DNA from: Rhodospirillaceae bacterium
GTDB taxonomy: Bacteria > Pseudomonadota > Alphaproteobacteria > Rhodospirillales > Rhodospirillaceae
Length of the DNA stretch: 14,531 bases
Direction: 5' to 3'
NCBI GenBank assembly: GCA_002691085.1
Contig: NZGX01000007.1
Location: forward strand, 1 to 14,531
Below the pieces are notes generated by a model. That model was not told the DNA's origin and did no database searches. It was given only the letters and a program-made list of their open reading frames with translations. Positions within the stretch are counted from its first letter, which is position 1. Each line of letters opens with the position of its first letter. Shown here in pieces: positions 7,497 to 14,306 of this stretch. The position numbers and the translations under genes are program-made.

Positions 7497-8555
7497 ATGA
7501 GAAAAATAAAATATTTTGAAGCAATTCATGAAGCACATTACCAGAGCATGCAGGCTGATGATAATGTTATTATTTTAGGTCTTGGAGTGCCTGGGCCTAC
7601 AGGAATATTTGGTACTACAAAAGGACTGGTTGATACTTTTGGAAAAGACCGCGTTCTTGATATGCCTTCTTCTGAACAAGGTATGACAGGTGTTGCCCTC
7701 GGAATGACAATTGCAGGATATAAGCCTGTAATGATACATATGAGAGTTGATTTTTCCACGCTGGCTATGGACCAAATGGTCAACCAAGTTGCTAAGTGGC
7801 ATTTTATGTATGGTGGGAAAATGAATGCGCCAATCGTGTTTAGGATGATTATAGGAAGAGGTTGGGGGCAAGGCCCTCAACATTCACAAAGTCTTCAGGC
7901 TTGGTTTGCTCATATACCTGGTTTTAAAGTTATAATGCCAACAACGGCTTATGATGCAAAAGGAATGTTGATTTCTGCAATAAAGGATAATTCACCGGTC
8001 GTCATTTTTGAACATCGTTGGCTGTATAATGTAGATGGAATAGTTCCAAAAGATCCCTATGAAGTTAATCTTGATAAAGCAAAAGTTATGCTTGAGGGAA
8101 ATGACATAACAATTGTTGCAACATCTTATATGGTCTTAGAAGCTTTGAAGGCTGCTGAATTACTATCTAAACACGGTATAAAGTCAGAAGTAATAGATAT
8201 TCGATCAATAGTCCCATTAGATATTGATACTATTTATACTTCTGTAAAGAAAACTAGATCTTTAATAGTTGCAGATACAGGAACTGTTAACTTTGGTATT
8301 AGTGCAGAGATAATTTCAAGGCTTATTGAAATGGATCACTCATTATTAAACAATTTACCCAAAAGAATTGGATTACCATTTTGTCCATCACCAACATCAC
8401 CTTCACTGGCAGAAAAGTTTTTCCCCAGATCAAAAGATATTATTCTAGCTGTATGTGATATTTTAGAATTAGATGAAAAAAATGTTTTGGTTAAAGAGAG
8501 TGATTCAAAGCACTGGCATGATGTTCCAGATTCCTCGTTTACTGGTCCATATTAA
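7497..8555 (+). CDS. Pyruvate dehydrogenase-type E1 component, beta subunit (orphan, in sugar cluster)
   Basis: This 352-residue transketolase-like E1 beta has DMPSSEQGMTG, with Glu60 at the position that activates the thiamine aminopyrimidine ring. GRGWGQGPQHSQS has His129 at the conserved active-site histidine, and PVVIFEHRWLY matches the family. The C-terminal domain includes ATSYMVLEALKAAELL and VIDIRSIVPLD, as in the E1 beta transketolase C-domain. The end (FCPSPTSPS onwards) is close to family form but extends slightly past the usual last helix. All cofactor-chemistry residues look intact, so an active alpha2beta2 enzyme with the upstream gene is likely. No convincing ribosome binding site precedes the ATG, and only two bases separate it from the alpha stop, so translation is probably coupled. 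It ends two bases from the stop of the convergent leftward gene. Confidence 0.9.
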   Translation: MRKIKYFEAIHEAHYQSMQADDNVIILGLGVPGPTGIFGTTKGLVDTFGKDRVLDMPSSEQGMTGVALGMTIAGYKPVMIHMRVDFSTLAMDQMVNQVAKWHFMYGGKMNAPIVFRMIIGRGWGQGPQHSQSLQAWFAHIPGFKVIMPTTAYDAKGMLISAIKDNSPVVIFEHRWLYNVDGIVPKDPYEVNLDKAKVMLEGNDITIVATSYMVLEALKAAELLSKHGIKSEVIDIRSIVPLDIDTIYTSVKKTRSLIVADTGTVNFGISAEIISRLIEMDHSLLNNLPKRIGLPFCPSPTSPSLAEKFFPRSKDIILAVCDILELDEKNVLVKESDSKHWHDVPDSSFTGPY

Positions 8556-8557
8556 AC

Positions 8558-9472
8558 TTATGCTTTAAGTGTTCCCATAATATTTTCAAAAGTATCATCT
8601 TTCCAAATCCACTTTTGATTTTCTTTGTAAAATGAGGGTGAAGTTCCTTTGGCAACACCTGCACTATACAAAAGAGCCTTTTCTGACGTAGAATTTTGAC
8701 CATCAACAAGTATTTTAAACATCTTTACAGGAGAACTCGAATAATACGCAACTGTAGATGTTCCATTACTTACACATAAATTATCAATTGCATTCTCATA
8801 AAGTGCTAGACGAAGATCCAATTCAAAAGCAGCAAACTCAGCAAGTTTCCAATCATATTTTCTTGCTTCATTATTAGTAAGAACATCTTCAAAGTCCGGA
8901 ATGACAAATACGTTAAATTTACTTTCCTTTAAAGCAGAATAAACTTTGTACCATTCTTCTAGTCTAGAATTTCTTGCTACCTGGAAGTGACTAGTTCTAA
9001 GTGAGATTGTAAAATAAGGTTTATCACCTGTAAAATCCTTAATAAGCTTTCGAGCATGATTTGAGGCAGTGAACGGCTGAACATTACAGCCAAGATTGTG
9101 GAATTTACTAACTCTATCCATTAAATAGGGTGTTACTGTTAGAGACTCTTCAGGTGTTCTAGGAGGGTATGTTGAAGGAAAGGTTGGGTAAGAAATAGTC
9201 TCTGGAGGGGTTTTATATAGAGTTATTTGAGAAATAGATGGTATCAAGTTTGGAATACGCATTAATATATGATTAACTCTCCATAACTTCTCATCACTCA
9301 TAAATTTAACATCTCTAACAGAAATATCTCTAAAACTAGATGCAACAATATGTAAGTTAATTCTTGGCAATTTTATAGACTGCCTATAAGCTTCGGCACA
9401 AACAAGAAAGTTAGCGTAATCAAATGTAATTGGTGCAAATCTAGTATCATAATAAGCTTGAAGTGCCATCAT
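8558..9472 (-). CDS. Uncharacterised protein, possible GT-B glycosyltransferase-like
   Basis: I do not recognise this 304-residue protein with confidence. The C-terminal half looks like a nucleotide-sugar-binding Rossmann domain: a strand YFTISLR at 153-159, then ARNSRLEEW at 166-174, a helix, and the strand FNVFVIPDFED at 187-197. LAEFAAFELDLRLALYENA and LCVSNGTSTVAYY (about 210-244) resemble the end of GT-B folds, where a glycine/serine-rich turn contacts the donor. No signal peptide or membrane segment is evident. The gene lies beside sugar-modifying genes, so a transferase acting on the cluster's product is possible, but this is inference from context and general pattern. The ATG at 9472 has AGGA 9 bases upstream; a second ATG follows directly. 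Its stop is two bases from the stop of the convergent E1 beta gene. Confidence 0.75.
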   Translation of the reverse strand: MMALQAYYDTRFAPITFDYANFLVCAEAYRQSIKLPRINLHIVASSFRDISVRDVKFMSDEKLWRVNHILMRIPNLIPSISQITLYKTPPETISYPTFPSTYPPRTPEESLTVTPYLMDRVSKFHNLGCNVQPFTASNHARKLIKDFTGDKPYFTISLRTSHFQVARNSRLEEWYKVYSALKESKFNVFVIPDFEDVLTNNEARKYDWKLAEFAAFELDLRLALYENAIDNLCVSNGTSTVAYYSSSPVKMFKILVDGQNSTSEKALLYSAGVAKGTSPSFYKENQKWIWKDDTFENIMGTLKA

Positions 9473-9499
9473 AGAAAAAATTCCTAAACGATTAAGACA

Positions 9500-9534
9500 T
9501 TTATAATAACATAATTACTAGATGTTATTATAAA
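9500..9534. promoter_or_regulatory. Perfect 13-bp inverted repeat upstream of the 8558-9472 gene
   Basis: Arms 9500-9512 (TTTATAATAACAT) and 9522-9534 (ATGTTATTATAAA) are exact reverse complements around a 9-base centre, 28 bases before the leftward ATG at 9472. Read leftward, the outer arm contains TATAAT (9527-9532), an exact -10 consensus, although no good -35 box lies at the right distance. An operator overlapping a promoter is a reasonable inference. A terminator is unlikely because the arms have almost no G or C and no intact gene ends nearby. Confidence 0.45.
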
Positions 9535-9801
9535 ATTTACATTAATTAAAATCTTTGAGGCGTATATATATAGTTTTTGAAATATAAATTAAATACCTGA
9601 TATATGATTTTTTATTAATGATTGTTCATAATATCTTAAGTAATTATTATATCACAATCTAAAATATTTTCTTTAAGGTTTTCCATTCTATTTGTCTATT
9701 TTTGAGATGTATTCCAGAATTAATATTAATAAGATTTTTTGATCATTTACTTGGTAACTTATGTTTTTCATAAAAAACGATTGTTATGAGTCAAAATAGA
9801 G
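9535..9801. other. A+T-rich non-coding spacer
   Basis: Together with the preceding dyad this forms a stretch of about 330 bases without a gene between two leftward genes. No frame of useful length carries protein-like sequence on either strand. Only weak A/T hairpins are visible just downstream of the 9802-11136 gene (around 9763-9781), too weak to call as a terminator. No tRNA, repeat array or decayed gene was recognised. Confidence 0.5.
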
Positions 9802-11136
9802 TTAATTTGACCATATGTTAAATAAGCTATCATCAATTTTCTGAACTTTTATCTCTTTATTAACATTTAGAATATTACCAATTATCTGGACTTTTGAAGC
9901 AATTTCTTCTGTTGAAGCTGAAAACTTATTTATCCATTCTTTTCTTCTGTTAAGATTAACCCAAGAGCAGTCTTTCCTTAGGGTCCATTTGTATTCTAAA
10001 TCTTCATTTTCTATATTTTTCTGAATATTGTTCAGAATGATTTCAGAAATATTTCTTACGGGTGATATTTTATCTAAATCTGGAAAAAACTCTTTCATCT
10101 TTGTATTATTTTCGTTGCTATTCATAATTAAATTATTATTCCCAAGTATAAAATCTGATATTGCTTCTACTGCTTCATCATAGTTCTTTGCAGTTGGGCT
10201 AACTAAATTCGATAAAATATAAGAATGGTATTTTGAATTAATCTTTGGCGTTATACTTAGTGAAGGTACTTCCAATAGTCTAGCTTCAAAACCAGTTGTA
10301 CAAGTTGTATGTATTAGGGCTTCAGAAGCAAGAATCCAAGGAGTGGGTGGGCTACTTTCAATTATATATATATCCTTATGTGAATATTTTTTTTTCCAAT
10401 AACTTACATCTTCAGCTGGATGAGGTCTAATAACGGTCTTTAATGGAGTGTCGAGCTTTGTAAACCATTCAATGACTCTTTCTAGCTCATACATATTAGA
10501 TTTTTCCCAGTCTATTTCATCTTTATAAGCCTCTATGCTTCTCTTATCACCTAGTTCAAGGTGTCCAGTTCTTATTGCAATATCTCTTGGATCTTCATTT
10601 TCTTTCCATATAGAATTTACCCATCCAAAATTTGTGTTAAATAAAAAATAAGGTCCTATTTCATTCTTTATTCTCATAATTTCTTTTTGATAAAGTATTT
10701 TCCCCCATTTTTTTGCGATCTCCATTCTAGGATTACCAGTTATAATTGTTTTATTTTTCATTTCTGTATATTGATTCTTTACAATCTCAGCATGTTTCTT
10801 ACTATTAGCAAAGAATAAATGCATATTTTTTGCTGCCGTATGGCATAAACCAGACTCAAAACATTCATCACATGCACATGCTAGGACCTCTTCATCGGTA
10901 GCACTAACTATGTGACCTGCATCTACAGCATCTACCATCTGAGTTGCCTGAATCTCGTTTACAGTTTTAAATAAAAATAAACCTTGGGGGACATTAAAAA
11001 TATTTTTTGATAATGACCATTGCTGTCCAATAACTATATTAAGACCCTTATTTATAAGTTCGACAGCAAGGATAAGCCGAGAATCTAGGTCTCTAGATTT
11101 AAGCTCTAAAGGTATATAAACTACTGGATTAATCAC
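9802..11136 (-). CDS. Surface carbohydrate biosynthesis-type protein (GT-B-like)
   Basis: This 444-residue protein begins with VYIPLELKSRDLDSRLILA (6-24), the hallmark N-terminus of a family annotated as surface carbohydrate biosynthesis protein. IVIGQ follows at 34-38 and IITGNPRMEI at 131-140. RPHPAE at 237-242 and HTTCTTGFEARLLEVPSLS at 276-294 resemble the donor-site motifs of KpsC-like and CDP-glycerol-type transferases with a GT-B fold. It is likely cytosolic and acts on a surface polymer; the precise reaction is unknown. A cluster C87-x-C89-x2-C92-x5-C98-His99 follows DEE (81-83). The start is GTG; an in-frame stop two codons upstream excludes a longer form and the motif begins at residue 6. 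No clear ribosome binding site is present. It lies 65 bases after the bicupin gene, probably in the same operon. Confidence 0.82.
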   Translation of the reverse strand: MINPVVYIPLELKSRDLDSRLILAVELINKGLNIVIGQQWSLSKNIFNVPQGLFLFKTVNEIQATQMVDAVDAGHIVSATDEEVLACACDECFESGLCHTAAKNMHLFFANSKKHAEIVKNQYTEMKNKTIITGNPRMEIAKKWGKILYQKEIMRIKNEIGPYFLFNTNFGWVNSIWKENEDPRDIAIRTGHLELGDKRSIEAYKDEIDWEKSNMYELERVIEWFTKLDTPLKTVIRPHPAEDVSYWKKKYSHKDIYIIESSPPTPWILASEALIHTTCTTGFEARLLEVPSLSITPKINSKYHSYILSNLVSPTAKNYDEAVEAISDFILGNNNLIMNSNENNTKMKEFFPDLDKISPVRNISEIILNNIQKNIENEDLEYKWTLRKDCSWVNLNRRKEWINKFSASTEEIASKVQIIGNILNVNKEIKVQKIDDSLFNIWSN

Positions 11137-11201
11137 GGTTTAGATATATACACATAAATAATATGCAAAAGGCTATTTGTATTAAAGATTCTAAATATTA
11201 A

Positions 11202-12074
11202 TTATCTATATACTGCTTCTGAAAAATAATTCTCTGACATTTCTCTCCACTCTGGTACATCGTGAAAAATACCATGGTAACCGTCGCTCATATAGGTCAT
11301 CCAGTATACGCCACCATGAGTAACCAAAGGGCCATGAAAGATTCCAGGGGGCCTTGATAAATAATAATCTTTTTTGATTTTTATGCCTACCTTTCTATCT
11401 TCCATCTCTCTATTTTTGTTATCATACGTATATCCAATGTAGCAATCTCCGGAAATTAAATATAAACACTCGTTATGCGGGTGAACTTCAGTGCCTGGGT
11501 CAATTGTCCCTGGAGGTTGATGAACTAAGGCAATTTGTTCCTCAGGATCTTTATCCCATCTTAGAACTTTTGCTAAAGTACCAGAAGGTCTATCTGGTTC
11601 ACCTGTTTCTGGATTCTTCCAAGTTGTTTTCTCAACCATATCTTTCATTGCGTCTTCCCATGGCACGTCCCAGGTTTTCAGATTTATTTTTAATCGGTCA
11701 ATATTTGCATTTGATAAATGATTATCTGATCTTATAAAATCATATGGAGCACCAAAAAAGACTAAAGCTCTGCATCCGTTGTCTGACTTAAATGGACCAT
11801 GAGAAACTCCAGAAGGTATAAATGAATAACATCCTGAAATCATTTTTTCATTACCCAATGTAAGATCACCTTCAAGTATATAAATATCTTGAGAAGCACT
11901 ACAATACCCTTTTGGATTAGACCAGCCCTTTTTAATTTCTATGACCATATGTCCACCACCATTATCAGTATTTGTAGAAATTAACCTTCTCTTTATTCCT
12001 GGTTCAAATGCCCCTTCTAGTGATTCTAGTTTTCTTGTTGAAACATCTAAACCATCTTCTCTACTTACCGGCAT
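11202..12074 (-). CDS. Bicupin protein (two cupin domains, ChrR-like/DUF4437-like)
   Basis: This 290-residue protein contains two cupin barrels. The C-terminal one has PGTEVHPHNECLYLISGD at 193-210 and PPGIFHGPL at 242-250, giving a complete metal set His198, His200, Glu202 and His247. The N-terminal one has the same outline, SQDIYILEGD at 61-70 and IPSGVSHGPF at 86-95. By alignment its metal positions are Cys58, Ala60 and Gln62, with only His92 kept, so it is probably metal-free. Bicupins of this type include ChrR-like sensor domains, small-molecule dioxygenases and isomerases; no DNA-binding or anti-sigma part is present. A strong GAGGGAG ribosome binding site lies 7 bases before the ATG. 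It lies 20 bases after the hydrolase-fold gene, so the two are probably co-transcribed. Substrate is unknown. Confidence 0.8.
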   Translation of the reverse strand: MPVSREDGLDVSTRKLESLEGAFEPGIKRRLISTNTDNGGGHMVIEIKKGWSNPKGYCSASQDIYILEGDLTLGNEKMISGCYSFIPSGVSHGPFKSDNGCRALVFFGAPYDFIRSDNHLSNANIDRLKINLKTWDVPWEDAMKDMVEKTTWKNPETGEPDRPSGTLAKVLRWDKDPEEQIALVHQPPGTIDPGTEVHPHNECLYLISGDCYIGYTYDNKNREMEDRKVGIKIKKDYYLSRPPGIFHGPLVTHGGVYWMTYMSDGYHGIFHDVPEWREMSENYFSEAVYR

Positions 12075-12094
12075 AGTTATACTCCCTCTTAGCT

Positions 12095-12925
12095 TTAGTC
12101 ATAATTCTTTAGATAATTTAAAACTAATTTACATGTTTCCTCTGGGTTTGTGATCATGCAATATGTACTTCCCGCACCTTTTACTGCTTGAACTTCTGCA
12201 TCAGGTTTTAATTTTAGAAAATCATTCACTAGAGTATCAAAACTTGCTGATTGCATTGACTCTTCATCATTCAAAGCACTCTCATTACCCATTAATAGAA
12301 GTGTTGGACATTTTATTCTAGGAACATCTCCAGTTAGATCTATTGAAGAAAGAGTATCCATTAACTCTTTCATTGTAGTCATATTAACATTCTTTTCATA
12401 GATTGGAGCTGCCCATTTTTCATATTTGAAATGCTCTGGTCCGTATAATGTTTCAGGGGTAAGAACCACTCCTGCAAAAACTCTAGAAAGTTGAGTTATG
12501 CCAAATACATGTGCAACCCAATATGCTGCGTGAAATACATTCCTCCAATAATCGTCAACCTTATAATATGGATAAGTAATTAATGTTTTCATTCTCTCAG
12601 GATATTTTGAAGCAAAACGAATACCAATTGGGGTGCTTGTGGATGTACACCATATATTTGTTTTATCAATTCCTGCTTCGTCAAGAGTAAATTTAAGGTC
12701 CTCAACCCATCCTTCAAGTGTTAATGGTTCAGTTAGTGACCAATCAGACAAACCACTGCCTCTGTAATTCCAATGAATAGTTTTTACTCCTGAATTTTGT
12801 AAAATTGGATCACAAAATTCAAATTGATTATGAAGTAAAGCAAATCCTCCAATTAGAACTAAGGGGTTTCCTTCACCCTTAACTTCATACCAAATCTTAG
12901 AACCATTTCTATATGTTTCAGTCAT
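12095..12925 (-). CDS. Alpha/beta-hydrolase fold protein with degenerate catalytic residues
   Basis: This 276-residue protein follows the alpha/beta-hydrolase plan. PLVLIGGFALLHNQF at 21-35 is the oxyanion-hole strand and turn, WNYRGSGLSD at 52-61 is the usual DxRGxGxSD motif, and the elbow strand is followed by FASKYPERMKTLI (104-116). A cap region and PTLLLMGNES at 207-216 follow. The nucleophile elbow reads C93-T-S95-T-S97 instead of GxSxG. The Asp after the penultimate strand (GxxD) reads Ser216, and the catalytic His (GxGH) reads Ser253 in GAGS. Serine 95 remains, but acid and base appear lost, so a non-catalytic or altered role is likely, though alignment by eye could misplace them. AAGGA lies 7 bases before the ATG. 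The acetoacetate-decarboxylase-like gene ends 14 bases upstream and the bicupin follows 20 bases downstream. Confidence 0.85.
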   Translation of the reverse strand: MTETYRNGSKIWYEVKGEGNPLVLIGGFALLHNQFEFCDPILQNSGVKTIHWNYRGSGLSDWSLTEPLTLEGWVEDLKFTLDEAGIDKTNIWCTSTSTPIGIRFASKYPERMKTLITYPYYKVDDYWRNVFHAAYWVAHVFGITQLSRVFAGVVLTPETLYGPEHFKYEKWAAPIYEKNVNMTTMKELMDTLSSIDLTGDVPRIKCPTLLLMGNESALNDEESMQSASFDTLVNDFLKLKPDAEVQAVKGAGSTYCMITNPEETCKLVLNYLKNYD

Positions 12926-12939
12926 TCTAAATTCCTTGG

Positions 12940-13761
12940 TTACAAAAATTTATGAATAATATTTATCCCCATTAGCCTAAAACCCATGGGTAAAACATAT
13001 CCTCCTAAAACTTTAGTTGGTTGTAGTAAATTTACTTCTTCATTTTCATCTTTACCAAACTCTAAAGTTGCGTCGCCAGCTGTAATTTTCCCAAATTGCG
13101 TATCCTTCATTATCATTTGACATAAATCATGTACTTCAGGTTTTCCTGATGGCGGATAGTGAACATCAGGAAAATGTCTTTCACAAGTTAAAGGAAGATT
13201 ATCTGTATAAAACTTTAAATCATTAATATTTATGTTTTTTGATGGATTTATTGAGAAATTGACTATTTTTTCACCATTTCTACTTGCCCATCTATTTATA
13301 TTTGTTCCTAGTTCACCAGTCTGATTTGATTTAGTTGCAGACATCAAAGGGTGTGTTTTACTTTCTTCGATTTGAGCCATTTTCGAGCATGCACCTAAAA
13401 ACCAGCTCATAAGAACAAGCCAATCTTTATCACACCACTGAAATGCAGACAGCATAGTATTTGTTCCATTAAATTTACAGGGTAATCCAATAACGACAAC
13501 ATTGTATTGGGTCCTTGAAGGATTTATATCCTGAATTATGTCATTATTATCTGGGTAAACGGCAAAATGAGTGCTCCAAAGGAATGCTTCATCGGGTTTA
13601 TCAGATTTTGATAATGGTGGTGGAAGAAGAGCTGAAATGGCATCAGGATTTGTTTTAAAATGAATTACGTAAAGGTCTCCAGCAAAGCGCCACGGTAAAG
13701 GTGGGACCAATGAAGCTTTACCAGTAGAAGAAAAAGGCCTTGTAAATCCCTTAGGAGACAT
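12940..13761 (-). CDS. Acetoacetate decarboxylase-family protein
   Basis: This 273-residue protein matches the acetoacetate decarboxylase superfamily. PPLPWRFAGDLYVIHFKT at 20-37 and AISALLPPPL at 41-50 correspond to the conserved N-terminal strand and the double-psi barrel entry. LGACSKMAQI at 122-131 corresponds to the stretch that in the clostridial enzyme carries two adjacent lysines, the first forming a Schiff base. Only one lysine (127) is present here, and it can be aligned to either. The Arg and Glu that assist decarboxylation in the clostridial enzyme have no obvious counterparts. A related Schiff-base aldolase/dehydratase activity is as likely as decarboxylation. It is probably the first gene of a four-gene leftward operon. 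AGG lies 8 bases before the ATG, and a possible -10 box TATAAC (13803-13808) is just past the previous gene's terminator, without a good -35. Confidence 0.82.
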   Translation of the reverse strand: MSPKGFTRPFSSTGKASLVPPLPWRFAGDLYVIHFKTNPDAISALLPPPLSKSDKPDEAFLWSTHFAVYPDNNDIIQDINPSRTQYNVVVIGLPCKFNGTNTMLSAFQWCDKDWLVLMSWFLGACSKMAQIEESKTHPLMSATKSNQTGELGTNINRWASRNGEKIVNFSINPSKNININDLKFYTDNLPLTCERHFPDVHYPPSGKPEVHDLCQMIMKDTQFGKITAGDATLEFGKDENEEVNLLQPTKVLGGYVLPMGFRLMGINIIHKFL

Positions 13762-13833
13762 AAAAATTACCTAAAAAATTAAAAAATCTGAATTTTCGAT
13801 AGGTTATAGCTTATTTGGGTGAAATACAAAGAA

Positions 13834-13864
13834 AAAGTCCGTTATCAAGGTAATAACGGACTTT
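13834..13864 (-). terminator. Intrinsic terminator of the histone-like gene
   Basis: A perfect 12-bp stem (13834-13845 with 13853-13864) closes a 7-base loop. Read leftward the stem ends GGACTTT and continues into TTC and TTTG, a T-rich tract typical of factor-independent termination. It lies 28 bases past the stop of the leftward gene at 13892. It is the clearest terminator in the window. Confidence 0.9.
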
Positions 13865-13891
13865 AAATTTAGTTAAATTTATATATTAGGT

Positions 13892-14221
13892 TTAGCGTCT
13901 TCTAGCAGCAGGTCTTCTTGCTGGCTTACGCTTAGCAGTTTTCTTCTTAGCTGTTTTTTTCTTGGCTACTTTCTTCTTAGCCGTTTTTTTCTTGGCTACT
14001 TTCTTCTTAGCCGTTTTTTTCTTGGCTACTTTCTTCTTAGCCGTTTTTTTCTTAGCTACTTTCTTCTTAGCCGTTTTTTTCTTAGCCGTTTTTTTCTTAG
14101 CTACTTTCTTCTTAGCTACTTTCTTCTTAGCTACTTTTTTCTTAGCTACTTTCTTCTTAGCTACTTTTTTCTTTGCCGGCTTTCTCTTTTTAGCTGCGGA
14201 CTTTTTCTTGGAAGCTGCCAT
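13892..14221 (-). CDS. Histone H1 C-terminal-like lysine/alanine repeat protein
   Basis: This 109-residue protein is built almost wholly from Ala, Lys, Val and Thr. After a short leader (MAASKKKSAAKKRKP) come 16 uninterrupted AKKKV or AKKKT pentads at residues 16-95, then AKRKP and an Arg-rich tail (ARRPAARRR). This is the layout of bacterial H1-tail-like DNA-binding proteins (Hc1/AlgP-type tails), which bind DNA through charge and can compact the nucleoid. No globular domain is present. It is monocistronic: its own sigma-70-like promoter lies upstream, AGAGGAA lies about 9 bases before the ATG, and a strong hairpin terminator follows. The promoter quality suggests strong expression. The long frame on the opposite strand here is a by-product of the repeat. 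Confidence 0.9.
   Translation of the reverse strand: MAASKKKSAAKKRKPAKKKVAKKKVAKKKVAKKKVAKKKVAKKKTAKKKTAKKKVAKKKTAKKKVAKKKTAKKKVAKKKTAKKKVAKKKTAKKKTAKRKPARRPAARRR
13937..14176 (-). repeat. In-frame 15/30-bp tandem repeat encoding AKKK[V/T] pentads
   Basis: Sixteen 15-bp units span this interval. Within it, four consecutive 30-bp units occupy 13951-14070: the two at 13981-14010 and 14011-14040 are identical, and the flanking two each differ from them by one base. Because the unit is a multiple of three, copy-number change by slippage or recombination keeps the frame open and alters only protein length. Confidence 0.92.
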
Positions 14222-14276
14222 ACTAAATATTTCCTCTGCAGTGGAATATAAAAAATTAATGCCATAAAGGCGGATT

Positions 14277-14306
14277 AGTATAACATATTTTTTACTCTTT
14301 ACACAA
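14277..14306 (-). promoter_or_regulatory. Sigma-70-type promoter of the histone-like gene
   Basis: Read leftward, TTGTGT (14306-14301) is followed after 18 bases by TATACT (14282-14277), with TGT directly before the -10, an extended -10 signal. Transcription would start near 14270, leaving a leader of about 50 bases before the ATG at 14221. AGAGGAA within that leader is the ribosome binding site. Confidence 0.65.

Noticed and set aside
6529..8555. Reading the E1 alpha/beta pair as the central-metabolism pyruvate dehydrogenase
   Set aside because: No E2 or E3 follows, the operon starts with a nucleotide-sugar SDR, and the next gene is on the opposite strand. A housekeeping PDH would normally be linked to lipoyl transferase genes.
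9763..9781. Possible terminator hairpin downstream of the 9802-11136 gene
   Set aside because: The visible stem is about six A/T pairs with a short loop, common in DNA of this composition and too weak to call.
13937..14176. Tandem repeat considered as a CRISPR array
   Set aside because: The units are contiguous with no unique spacers and lie in frame inside a coding sequence.
13962..14267. Long plus-strand open frame rich in Phe, Leu, Ala and Thr opposite the histone-like gene
   Set aside because: It exists only because the reverse complement of the Lys/Ala repeat has no stops. The minus-strand frame has a promoter, ribosome binding site and terminator; this one has none.
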